A stretch of 64,000 nucleotides of DNA from assembly GCF_014207985.1 (NCBI RefSeq), contig NZ_JACHMI010000001.1:11391001-11455000 (forward strand). Reading direction: 5' to 3'. Numbering within the stretch: the first letter of the stretch is position 1; each line of letters opens with the position of its first letter. The notes under the pieces are model-generated. The model made no database searches. It was not told the DNA's origin and was given only the letters and a program-made list of their open reading frames with translations. Origin of the DNA: Nonomuraea rubra (lineage in GTDB: Bacteria; Actinomycetota; Actinomycetes; Streptosporangiales; Streptosporangiaceae). A program made the position numbers and the translations under genes. Of this stretch, positions 36,862-44,483 are shown piece by piece.

Positions 36862-37248
36862 ATGTTCGTCAAGATCACGGTGGTCGTCGCGGCGGCCACG
36901 ATGCTGGTCACCGGCGTGTGGATGCGGATCGACCCGGCGAGCTTCGCCGAGTGGGCCAACTGGCCCAACCACGAGCACTTCCTCCACGACGCCGGTGTCT
37001 TCCAGATCGGCATCGGCATGATGATGGTGTGCGCCCTGTGGTGGCGCGACGTGCTCGCGGTGGTGCTGGCCGGATACGTGTTCACCAACACCTTCCACGC
37101 CGTCAACCACGTGCTGGACCGGCACCTGGGCGGCAGCGACGACGACTGGTGGCAGCTCGGCCTGTTCTCGGTGCTGGCGGCGGTGGCCCTGGTGCTGCGC
37201 CTGCGGGTGCTCTCCCGCAGGCGCGAGCTCACACGTGCACGGTCGTGA
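36862..37248 (+). CDS. Small four-helix membrane protein
   Basis: This 128-residue protein has four predicted membrane helices (about 3-20, 44-62, 64-85 and 100-115) and conserved-looking [22 protein letters not shown] and [16 protein letters not shown], rich in His and Asn near the membrane. The His residues might bind a metal or heme; this is speculation. The family resembles small actinobacterial membrane proteins of unknown role. GGGAGA lies 8 nt before ATG 36862. Its 3' end overlaps the convergent tsaD gene by 20 nt. Confidence 0.8.
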   Translation: MFVKITVVVAAATMLVTGVWMRIDPASFAEWANWPNHEHFLHDAGVFQIGIGMMMVCALWWRDVLAVVLAGYVFTNTFHAVNHVLDRHLGGSDDDWWQLGLFSVLAAVALVLRLRVLSRRRELTRARS

Positions 37249-38260
37249 TCGGCAGCGACGAGTCGGCGGGGATCTCCAGCGTCGAGGGCGTGACCCCGGC
37301 GGCGACCAGGTCGGAGCCGAGGGCGGCGACCATGGCGCCGTTGTCGGTGCACAGCCCCGGCCTGGGCACGCGCAGCCGTACGCCGGCCGCGTCGCAACGC
37401 TCCTGGGCCAGCGCGCGCAGCCGCGAGTTGGCCGCCACGCCGCCGCCGATGAGCAGGTCGTGCACGTCGTACTTGCGGCACGCCTGAAGGGCCTTGCGGG
37501 TCAGCACGTCCACCACGGCCTCCTGGAAGGAGGCGGCCACGTCGGGCACGTGGACGGACTGGCCCGACGCCTCGCGGGCCTCGACCCAGCGCGCGACGGC
37601 CGTCTTGAGCCCGGAGAAGGAGAAGTCGAGCGTGCCGTCGTCGAGCTTGCCGCGCGGGAACGCGATCGCCATGCCCGAGCCCTCGCGGGCGGCCCTGTCG
37701 ATGTACGGGCCGCCGGGGAACGGCAGGCCCAGCACCCGCGCCACCTTGTCGAACGCCTCGCCGGCCGCGTCGTCGACGGTGGAGCCGAGCGAGATGACGT
37801 CCTCGGCCACGTCGGGCACGAGCAGCAGCGAGGAGTGGCCGCCCGAGACCAGCATCGCGATGCACGGCTTGGGCAGCGGCCCGTGCTCCAGCTGGTCGAC
37901 GGCGACGTGCGCGGCCAGGTGGTTGACGCCGTAGAGGGGGACGCCCAGGCCCAGCGCGTACGACTTGGCCGCGGCCACGCCCACCAACAGCGCCCCCGCC
38001 AGCCCGGGGCCGGCGGTCACGGCGATGGCGTCGATGTCGGAGAACTTCAGCCCGGCCTCGGCCAGCGCGGCCTCCACGGTCGGCGTCATGGCCTCCAGGT
38101 GGGCGCGCGAGGCGACCTCGGGCACCACGCCGCCGAACCTGGCGTGCTCGTCCATGCTGGAGGCGATCGTGTTGGCCAGCAGCGTGTGACCCCTGACGAT
38201 GCCGATGCCGGTCTCGTCGCAGGACGTCTCGATGCCGAGGACCAGGGGTGCGTCAGTCAC
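37229..38260 (-). CDS. tsaD: tRNA N6-adenosine threonylcarbamoyltransferase TsaD
   Basis: TsaD transfers threonylcarbamoyl from TC-AMP to A37 of ANN-decoding tRNAs, working with TsaB and TsaE. The 343-residue ASKHA-fold protein has [15 protein letters not shown], metal ligands His114 and His118 in [20 protein letters not shown] and the C-terminal [13 protein letters not shown] with DNGAMVA. GTG 38260 is preferred with AAGGA 6 nt upstream; TTG 38263 is adjacent. It overlaps the rimI stop by 8 nt, forming the tsaB-rimI-tsaD operon. Confidence 0.97.
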   Translation of the reverse strand: MTDAPLVLGIETSCDETGIGIVRGHTLLANTIASSMDEHARFGGVVPEVASRAHLEAMTPTVEAALAEAGLKFSDIDAIAVTAGPGLAGALLVGVAAAKSYALGLGVPLYGVNHLAAHVAVDQLEHGPLPKPCIAMLVSGGHSSLLLVPDVAEDVISLGSTVDDAAGEAFDKVARVLGLPFPGGPYIDRAAREGSGMAIAFPRGKLDDGTLDFSFSGLKTAVARWVEAREASGQSVHVPDVAASFQEAVVDVLTRKALQACRKYDVHDLLIGGGVAANSRLRALAQERCDAAGVRLRVPRPGLCTDNGAMVAALGSDLVAAGVTPSTLEIPADSSLPITTVHV

Positions 38261-38699
38261 CAAGCTTCCTTCTCATCATGATCGCGTCGGTGCCGTCGTC
38301 GTAGTAGCGGCGGCGGGTGCCGATCTCCTCGAACCCGAAATGCCGGTAGACCGCCTGCGCGCGCGGGTTGTCGGCGCGTACCTCCAGGAAGATCTCCCGC
38401 GCGCCCCTGCGGACCGCCTCGCCCAGCAGCTCGGTCAGCATCGCGCTGCCGATGCCCGTGCCCTGGTGCTTGTCGAGCACCGCGATGGTCTGCACGTCGG
38501 CCTGGTCGCCCGCGGCGGCGAGCCCGGCGTAGGCGACGATCTCGTCGTCCACCAGGGCCACCACGTAGTGGCGGGTGCGGGGCATCTCGGCCAGCTCGCC
38601 GCGCATCATGCCCTCGCTCCACGCGTCGAGCGGGAACGTGGCCCGCTCGATCGCCATGACCGCCGGCAGGTCGGCCTCGGTCATCGTGCGCAGCTTCAC
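38253..38699 (-). CDS. rimI: Ribosomal-protein-S18-alanine N-acetyltransferase RimI
   Basis: RimI acetylates the N-terminal alanine of ribosomal protein S18 and possibly other proteins. The 148-residue GNAT protein has [27 protein letters not shown], the acetyl-CoA motif [20 protein letters not shown], and [30 protein letters not shown], all typical of RimI. The start is GTG 38699, overlapping the tsaB stop (GTGA), and the gene lies between tsaB and tsaD as in most Actinobacteria. Confidence 0.95.
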   Translation of the reverse strand: MKLRTMTEADLPAVMAIERATFPLDAWSEGMMRGELAEMPRTRHYVVALVDDEIVAYAGLAAAGDQADVQTIAVLDKHQGTGIGSAMLTELLGEAVRRGAREIFLEVRADNPRAQAVYRHFGFEEIGTRRRYYDDGTDAIMMRRKLGD

Positions 38700-39343
38700 G
38701 CCGTCACCCTCTTGGGCGCGCCCGGCACCACCGCGTCGGGTCTGCGCAGGTAGATGGGGCGTGGCGGGTCGAGCTGGACCCCCTCGCCGAGCCGCTCGGC
38801 CGCCAGCGCGGCCAGGGCGCCCGCGTACGGGTAGGGCGGCAGATCGAGACCGCCGCCCAGGAGGTCGGGGTAGAGCTGCGCGCCCGCGCCCACGACCGGC
38901 AGCCCCTCGACGGGCACGTCGGCCGGCCGGTCGACGAAGGGCCCGTCGGCACGGGTGCGGTGGTCGGAGTAACGCGCCCAGAAGACCTCCTTGCGCCGCG
39001 CGTCGGTGGCCGCCAGGAAGGGCTCGGACAGCCCGCTGCCGTAGGCGACGGCGTCGAGCGTGCAGATGCCGTACGCCGGCACGCCCAGCGTGGTGGCCAG
39101 GCCCTGCGCGGTCATCAGCCCGACGCGCAACCCCGTGTAGGGGCCGGGGCCGCTGCCCGCCACGATGGCCGTCACCGCGCGCAGCGGCACGCCCGCCTCG
39201 CGCAGCACGGCCTCGATGGTGGGCACGAGCAGCTCACCATGGCGCCGGGCGTCGATCGTGGTCGACTCGGCGAGCACGCGCTCCCCGTCGTGGAGCGCGG
39301 CGGTGACGGCGGGCGTCGCGGTATCAAAGGCCAGGACCAGCAC
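38696..39343 (-). CDS. tsaB: tRNA t6A biosynthesis protein TsaB
   Basis: TsaB is the dimerisation partner and activator of TsaD in t6A formation. The 215-residue protein has the ASKHA start VLAFDTATPAVTAALHD, RRHGELLVPTIEAVLREAG and VAGSGPGPYTGLRVGLMTAQGLA, the hallmark YeaZ motif. The start is GTG 39343. No ribosome site is seen; TAGGCT ends 8 nt upstream, so a leaderless transcript from here is likely. It heads the overlapping tsaB-rimI-tsaD operon. Confidence 0.95.
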   Translation of the reverse strand: MLVLAFDTATPAVTAALHDGERVLAESTTIDARRHGELLVPTIEAVLREAGVPLRAVTAIVAGSGPGPYTGLRVGLMTAQGLATTLGVPAYGICTLDAVAYGSGLSEPFLAATDARRKEVFWARYSDHRTRADGPFVDRPADVPVEGLPVVGAGAQLYPDLLGGGLDLPPYPYAGALAALAAERLGEGVQLDPPRPIYLRRPDAVVPGAPKRVTA

Positions 39344-39385
39344 GACTGTTTAGCCTACCCGCCGCGCGGGTCTCACCCGGCCGCT

Positions 39386-40315
39386 TCAGGCCCAGCCCGT
39401 ACGCCGCTTCAGCCAGTCGAGCGCCACCACGCCCTGCGCCCGCTGGAACGCCCTGAGCGTCGGCAACCCCGGCGGGCCCGGCTGCCGCGACTGCCGGACG
39501 AAGTAGCCGGTCAGGGCCGCCACCACCGCGGTCACCGCGGGATCGCCGTCGGTGAACAGCTCGTGCGGCGCCGGCCCGCCCTGCATCCCCACGGACGGCA
39601 GCAGGGCCACCCGGTCGAACCAGGGCGCCGCCCGGCAGGCCCACGGCCAGTCCACGACGTAGACCCGCTCGCCGCTCAGCAGGATGTTGTCGGCTCGCAG
39701 GTCGGCGTGGACCAGGCTGTCGCCCGCCGCCGCCCGCGCCCAGCCCGACTCCAGCTCGGCCAGCTCCCCGAGGTGGCGCAGGATCCACGGGTCGAGCCCG
39801 CCGGTGTCCTCGTCCAGCAGCCTGCGCCAGCCCGTGAACGGGCCGCCGAACACCTCCTCGATGCCCGGCGCGTCGATCGGGGCGGGGGTGAGCGCCGCCG
39901 ACATCTCCGCCACCGCCGCGAGCACCCGGTCGAGCTCGTCGCGCCGCCACGGCATCGCCGGGTGCCGGCCCTCGACGTCCTCGAAGACCAGCGTCACCCA
40001 GCCGTCCAGCTCGAAGCCGGTCAGCAGCCTGGGGGCGGGCACGTGCGCGGGCAGGGCGGCGGCGATCCTGAGCTCGGACCGGTAGATGCGCACGCTGTCG
40101 GCGTTCGGCTCGGGGCCGACGGCCTTGACGAAGGCGCGCCTGCCGCCCGTCGTGCGCACGCGTACGGCGGCGGCCGGCGAGAAGCCGCCCGGCTGGGTGA
40201 CGGCCTCGGCCACGGGCTCGCCGAGGAACTCCTCGACGGCCGCGCGCACCTTCGGGTGCACCTCGTGCCACGGGATCCGGCTGCCGGTGGCCGGCGGGTG
40301 ATCGTCGCTGCTCAT
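39386..40315 (-). CDS. Aminoglycoside-phosphotransferase-like kinase (sortase cluster)
   Basis: This 309-residue APH-family protein has an N-lobe with RAFVKAVGPEPN (ATP Lys), catalytic loop SLVHADLRADNILL (Asp) and the metal-binding VVDWPWACRAAPWFD. The substrate is unknown; the family includes small-molecule kinases and inactive relatives, and here the motifs are intact. It follows the sortase gene by 6 nt and belongs to the operon inserted between tsaE and tsaB. Any role linked to the sortase is only positional. Confidence 0.87.
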   Translation of the reverse strand: MSSDDHPPATGSRIPWHEVHPKVRAAVEEFLGEPVAEAVTQPGGFSPAAAVRVRTTGGRRAFVKAVGPEPNADSVRIYRSELRIAAALPAHVPAPRLLTGFELDGWVTLVFEDVEGRHPAMPWRRDELDRVLAAVAEMSAALTPAPIDAPGIEEVFGGPFTGWRRLLDEDTGGLDPWILRHLGELAELESGWARAAAGDSLVHADLRADNILLSGERVYVVDWPWACRAAPWFDRVALLPSVGMQGGPAPHELFTDGDPAVTAVVAALTGYFVRQSRQPGPPGLPTLRAFQRAQGVVALDWLKRRTGWA

Positions 40316-40321
40316 CTGCTC

Positions 40322-40864
40322 TCAGACCTGGGACGCGTACACGATGACGTTGTCAAGGTACTCGCCCTTGGCGTAGTCGAACTTGCCGCCGCACGTCACC
40401 AGCTTGAGCCCGTCCTCGACGTAGACGCGCTCGGCGGGGAACCGGTCCTTGTGCACCTGCTCGATGGAGTCGACCTTGAACTCGACGACCTTGCCGTCGC
40501 TGCGCTCCACCTTGACGGTCTCGCCCTTGCGTAACTGCCTGAGCTTGTAGAAGACGGCGGGCGCGGTCTTGGTGTCGACGTGGCCGATGATCACCGAGGC
40601 GCCCTTCTCGCCGGGCACCGCGCTGCCGTTGTACCAGCCGGCCAGCTTCGGCTTCTCGTACGGCGGCAGCTCGACCTCGCCGTTCTTCAGCAGGTCGAGC
40701 TCCATCAGCGGAGCCTCGACGTCGATCGAGGGGATGTCGATGCTCTTGGGCACGACGTCGGCGGCGGGCGTGGTGGTGGTGCCGGTCTGCATCCCCCTGC
40801 CGAACGCGACCAGCACCAGACCGGTGATGGCGCCGGCCAGCACCACCCGTCCAGGGCGGGCCAC
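40322..40864 (-). CDS. Class F sortase
   Basis: This 180-residue membrane-anchored transpeptidase has an N-terminal signal-anchor (VVLAGAITGLVLVAFG, about 7-22) and a sortase beta-barrel with catalytic His95 in IIGHVDTK and Cys158 in LVTCGGKFD. Sortases cut a C-terminal sorting motif and attach proteins to the cell wall. The position where class F enzymes usually have the catalytic Arg (about 8 residues after the Cys, ARGHY or RSY) reads AKGEY, with Lys166. The start is GTG 40864, 4 nt after the upstream lipoprotein gene. The natural substrate is probably encoded next door or elsewhere. Confidence 0.9.
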   Translation of the reverse strand: MARPGRVVLAGAITGLVLVAFGRGMQTGTTTTPAADVVPKSIDIPSIDVEAPLMELDLLKNGEVELPPYEKPKLAGWYNGSAVPGEKGASVIIGHVDTKTAPAVFYKLRQLRKGETVKVERSDGKVVEFKVDSIEQVHKDRFPAERVYVEDGLKLVTCGGKFDYAKGEYLDNVIVYASQV

Positions 40865-40868
40865 GGCG

Positions 40869-41567
40869 CTAGGCCCGGTTGCGCCGCTTGACCGCGAAGC
40901 CGATGCCTCCGGCCAGGGCCAGCGCGATCAGCACGCCGGCGGGGCCGAGCGGGATCGAGGACTCGTCCGAGGCGTCCTGCGCGAACGTGCCTCCGCCGCC
41001 CGCCCTGGGCGCCCTGGTGGGCACGGTGGTGTTCGGCTCGTCGGTCTCGGCCGCGACGACCCGCAGCGTGGCCCTGCCCAGGTCGTTGGTGCCGTCGCAC
41101 TTGACGTCCACGCGGTAGCTGCCGCGTCGGATCGTTCCCGAGACCTGCGCCTCGCCGCGCACCCAGGGCGAGCCGGCGGTGGCGGTCGGGGAGGGGCTGA
41201 GCGAGGCCGCGGGGACCGGATTGAGCGTGACGCCGTTGATGAACGCCCTGGACGTGGCGGTGCCGGTGTGGGCCGGGCCGCCGGTCGGGACGGGGCAGTT
41301 GGCCAGGATCCAGACCCTGGACGTCTCACCGGCGGTGACGCGGTCGGGGTTGAGCTGGACCGAGATGGTCCGCCTGGTCGTGGTGGTGGTCGGCCGCGGG
41401 CTGCCGGTCGCCGTCGTGGTGGTGGTGCCTGTCGGGGTGCCTGGGCTCGGTGTCGAGGCTGTCGGGGTGGGTGTGCCTGTTGGATTGGTCTCCGCCGAGG
41501 CGGAGCAGCCGGTCAGACCGACCATGACGATGGCTCCCGCGTACGCGACACGCCTGACCCTGAGCAC
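40869..41567 (-). CDS. Surface lipoprotein with C-terminal membrane anchor, sortase neighbour
   Basis: This 232-residue exported protein starts LRVRRVAYAGAIVMVGLTGC with a lipobox (VGLTGC), then a Thr/Pro/Ser-rich linker and an Ig-like beta domain (ISVQLNPDRVTAGETSRVWILANC to RGSYRVDVKCDGTN, with two Cys). The C-terminal helix GPAGVLIALALAGGIGFAVKRRNRA has the hydrophobic segment plus basic tail of sortase substrates, but no LPxTG or LAxTG precedes it (IPLGPAG instead). GTG 41567 is chosen because it begins the signal peptide. The upstream ATG 41675 lies in the promoter. It is probably a surface-displayed binding protein. Confidence 0.8.
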   Translation of the reverse strand: MLRVRRVAYAGAIVMVGLTGCSASAETNPTGTPTPTASTPSPGTPTGTTTTTATGSPRPTTTTTRRTISVQLNPDRVTAGETSRVWILANCPVPTGGPAHTGTATSRAFINGVTLNPVPAASLSPSPTATAGSPWVRGEAQVSGTIRRGSYRVDVKCDGTNDLGRATLRVVAAETDEPNTTVPTRAPRAGGGGTFAQDASDESSIPLGPAGVLIALALAGGIGFAVKRRNRA

Positions 41568-41638
41568 CGGCCCGCACCCCACTCCGCCGTCTTGCACCCC
41601 AGCATCCACCAGAATCGGTGAACTCGCTCGTCCTGATA

Positions 41639-41703
41639 CCCAGAAAATCTGGGCGAATCCCTGACCAACGATCATGATTTATATCGTTGGCCTGGTACGT
41701 CAA
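41639..41703 (-). promoter_or_regulatory. Promoter and inverted repeats of the lipoprotein-sortase operon
   Basis: On the minus strand TTGACG (41698-41703) and TAAATC (41676-41681) lie 16 bp apart in an AT-rich patch. The inverted repeat CCAACGAT-N10-ATCGTTGG (41665-41690) spans the spacer and -10. A second palindrome, CCCAGA-AAA-TCTGGG (41639-41653), lies just downstream in the leader. The layout suggests a repressed, signal-responsive operon; the regulator is not known. Confidence 0.6.
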
Positions 41704-41736
41704 GGGTGCCAGCTTTACCGGGCGTTGACGGAGGTT

Positions 41737-42195
41737 TCAGTCTTGTAGCGGATCAGACGGCGTGTCGGCCCACCTGGGGCCCACGCCTCGCAGTGTCACG
41801 ATGCGGGCCTCGTCGCCGGCCTCGCGGTCGATGTGGATCTCCAGCCGGTCGTCGGCCAGCCCTTCGACCAGCCCCTCGCCCCATTCGACGACGGTGACCG
41901 ACTCCTCCAGCGAGGCGTCGAGGTCGAGGTCGTCCACCTCCAGGTCGCCACCGAGCCGGTACGCGTCCACGTGCACGAGCGGCGGCCCCTGGCGCAGCGA
42001 GGGATGCACCCTGGCGATCACGAACGTGGGCGAGGTGATCGGGCCCCGCACCTTGAGCCCTTCGGCGATGCCCTGGACGAGCGTGGTCTTGCCGGCGCCG
42101 AGCGGGCCGGACAGCACCAGCAGGTCGCCGGGGCGCAGCCGGGCGGCCAGGCGGGCGCCGTAGGCCCGCATGTCGTCGGGAGTCGCGAGCCGCAC
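41737..42195 (-). CDS. tsaE: tRNA t6A biosynthesis ATPase TsaE
   Basis: TsaE is the small P-loop ATPase that drives turnover of the TsaB-TsaD complex. The 152-residue protein has the Walker A GPLGAGKT (30-37), switch segment ITSPTFVIARVHPS and the conserved VHVDAYRLGG and VVEWGEGL. The start is GTG 42195, overlapping the stop of the upstream hydrolase by one base (TAGTG), so translation is coupled. It is separated from tsaB-rimI-tsaD by the sortase cluster. Confidence 0.96.
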   Translation of the reverse strand: MRLATPDDMRAYGARLAARLRPGDLLVLSGPLGAGKTTLVQGIAEGLKVRGPITSPTFVIARVHPSLRQGPPLVHVDAYRLGGDLEVDDLDLDASLEESVTVVEWGEGLVEGLADDRLEIHIDREAGDEARIVTLRGVGPRWADTPSDPLQD

Positions 42196-43247
42196 TAGAT
42201 CTCCACCCTCTTCAGCAGGTCGCGCAGCGTGTCGTTGACGATGCCCGGCCGCTCCATCTGGATCAGGTGCGAGGTCTCGGGCACCTCGGTGAGCTGCGCC
42301 TTGGGCAGCGCGGCGGCGATGGCCTTGCTGTGGTCGGGCGGCGTCAGCCAGTCGCGGTCGCCGACCACGATCGCGGTGGGCACCGGGTCGAGCACGTGGA
42401 GGGCGGCGAGCTTGTCGTGGTTCATCAGGGCCGGGTAGAAGTTGGCGACCACCTCGGTCGGCGTCGCCCTGATCATGGACTCGGCGAAGTCGACCACGGT
42501 GGGGCTGACGTTCTTCGAGTCGCCGAAGCCGATGAGGCGGGTGATCAGGAAGGCGATGTCGCTGCCCGCGTGGCGGGTCCTGTCGATCCACGTGCCGCGC
42601 TTGCCCAGCAGCGACACCGTGCCGGGGGCCACCTTGTGCACGACCTTGGAGAGCATCGCGGGCAGGCCCAGCGTCAGCTCGGCCAGCTTGCCGGCCGAGG
42701 TCGCGATGAGCGCCGCCGCGCGGATCTTGTCGCCGAACAGCTCGGGGCGGCGGTCGGCCAGCGCCATGATGGTCATGCCGCCCATGGAGTGGCCGACCAG
42801 CGCGCACGGGCCCGGCACGAACTTCTCGATCACCTCGGCCAGGTCGTCGCCCAGCCGGTCGATCGTGCAGTCGTCGGCGCCGGCCCGCTGGGAGCGGCCG
42901 TGCGAGCGCTGGTCCCACAGCACGATCCGGTAGTTCTCGCGCAGGTCCTTGCGCTGGTAGTGCCAGGATTCCAGGCTGAGGCAGTAGCCGTGGCAGAGCA
43001 CCACGGTCAGCGGCGCGTCCTCGGGGCCGTCGATCTCGACGTGCAGGGCGTAACCGTCGGAGGTGACGAGCGTGCGCTCCCTGCCCCGCAGCTCGCCGAA
43101 CGGCTCGCTCGCCTCGTGGTCGGGACGCAGCCTGATCCGGCCCACCGCGTAACGCTTGGCCAGCGCCGCCGCCGCGACACCGGCGGAAGCCGCACCGACG
43201 AGCGCGCCGGCGATCCCGACCCTGCGCCGTGTTGTCGTCGTCGTCAT
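42195..43247 (-). CDS. Alpha/beta-hydrolase fold protein
   Basis: This 350-residue protein has an N-terminal hydrophobic segment (about 10-30, GIAGALVGAASAGVAAAALA), which may anchor it in the membrane, and a hydrolase domain: oxyanion HGYCLS, nucleophile Ser in LVGHSMGGM, acid in IVVGDRDWLTP and His in ETSHLIQMERP. The substrate (ester or amide) is unknown. The place between alr and tsaE is conserved in Actinobacteria. It lies 19 nt after alr and is coupled to tsaE. Confidence 0.92.
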   Translation of the reverse strand: MTTTTTRRRVGIAGALVGAASAGVAAAALAKRYAVGRIRLRPDHEASEPFGELRGRERTLVTSDGYALHVEIDGPEDAPLTVVLCHGYCLSLESWHYQRKDLRENYRIVLWDQRSHGRSQRAGADDCTIDRLGDDLAEVIEKFVPGPCALVGHSMGGMTIMALADRRPELFGDKIRAAALIATSAGKLAELTLGLPAMLSKVVHKVAPGTVSLLGKRGTWIDRTRHAGSDIAFLITRLIGFGDSKNVSPTVVDFAESMIRATPTEVVANFYPALMNHDKLAALHVLDPVPTAIVVGDRDWLTPPDHSKAIAAALPKAQLTEVPETSHLIQMERPGIVNDTLRDLLKRVEI

Positions 43248-43266
43248 GTCCCCGATCCTTCTCCGC

Positions 43267-44427
43267 TCATGCCCGCCGCGAAGTGCCCTGCGTCACGTTC
43301 TGGTGAACGCGCGGCACGCGCGCACCGATCCTGGTCACGATCTCATGCGTGATCGTGCCGAGGGTATCCGCCCACTCCTGAGCGGTCGGCTCGCCCTCGT
43401 CGCCCGGCCCGAACAGCACGACCTCGTCGCCTGCCGACAGCGGGTCGTCGCCCAGGTCGATCACGAACTGGTCCATGCACACCCGGCCCGCGACCAGCCT
43501 GCGGCGGCCTCCCGCCAGGACCTCGGCCCGCCCCGTCGCGTGCCGCAGGATGCCGTCCGCGTATCCGAGGGGGACCAGGCCGAGCGTGGTCTCGCAGTCG
43601 GTGACGTACAGGTGGCCGTAGGAGACGCCGCAGCCTTCGGTGACCCGCTTGACCAGGGCGATTCTGGCCGTCAGCGTCATGGCCTGCCTGAGGCCGAAGT
43701 CGCCCAGCTCGGGGATGGGGCTCAGGCCGTACATGGCGATGCCCGGTCTGACCAGGTCGTAGCGCGTCTCGGGGAGCGTCACCGTGGCGGCGGAGTTGGC
43801 GAGGTGCCTGATCACGCCGGAGTCCGCCGCGCCGGCCTGGTCGGCCAGCTTCAGCGCCGCCTCGTACGCCTCGTGCTGCTGCGCGATCGACGGGTGGCCG
43901 GGGATGTCGGCGCAGGCGAAGTGGGACCAGAGCCCGACGATCTCGATGACGCCCTCGGCCCGCAGCTCCACCGCCCTGGCCAGCAGGTCCGGCCAGGCCG
44001 CGAGCGGGGCGCCGCCCCTGCTCATGCCGGTGTCGGCCTCCAGGTGCAGCTTCGCGGGGCGGCCCGCGCGCCTGGCGGCGGCGGCGATCTCGTCGAGCAG
44101 CCGCACGTCGGCGGCCGACAGCTCGATGTCGGCGGCCAGCGCCTCGTCGAGCGGCTCGCCCGGGGTGATCAGCCAGGACAGGATCGGCGCGGTCACGCCT
44201 CCCGCGCGCAGCTCCAGCGCCTCCCTGACGAACGCCGTGCCGAGCCGGCTCGCCCCGCCCTCCAGCACCGCCTCGGACGTGGGCACCAGCCCGTGCCCGT
44301 AGGCGTCGGCCTTGACCGCGCCCATGATCTCCGCGCCACCCGCGCGCTCCTTGAGCAGGGCGACATTGTGCCTGATGGCGGCCAGATCGACCCGCGCCTG
44401 GGCGGGCGTGGCCACTGGAGAGTACAT
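43267..44427 (-). CDS. alr: Alanine racemase
   Basis: This 386-residue PLP enzyme converts L- to D-alanine for peptidoglycan. PLP Lys39 is in AVKADAYGHG, the second catalytic base Tyr in GVSYGHLYV, and substrate-binding residues in RPGIAMYG and GRVCMDQ. ATG 44427 has AAGG directly adjacent, so GTG 44415 is a possible alternative start; the longer form matches family length. It sits between nnr and the hydrolase on the same strand. Confidence 0.96.
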   Translation of the reverse strand: MYSPVATPAQARVDLAAIRHNVALLKERAGGAEIMGAVKADAYGHGLVPTSEAVLEGGASRLGTAFVREALELRAGGVTAPILSWLITPGEPLDEALAADIELSAADVRLLDEIAAAARRAGRPAKLHLEADTGMSRGGAPLAAWPDLLARAVELRAEGVIEIVGLWSHFACADIPGHPSIAQQHEAYEAALKLADQAGAADSGVIRHLANSAATVTLPETRYDLVRPGIAMYGLSPIPELGDFGLRQAMTLTARIALVKRVTEGCGVSYGHLYVTDCETTLGLVPLGYADGILRHATGRAEVLAGGRRRLVAGRVCMDQFVIDLGDDPLSAGDEVVLFGPGDEGEPTAQEWADTLGTITHEIVTRIGARVPRVHQNVTQGTSRRA

Positions 44428-44483
44428 CCTTCTAGTGTGGCAGCTCCGGCTCGTGGCCGAGTCCAGTTTTCATCCGGGACGTG

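Noticed and set aside
41568..41675. ATG 41675 as start of the lipoprotein
   Set aside because: It lies inside the -10 region and inverted repeat, and would hide the lipoprotein signal peptide; GTG 41567 fits better.
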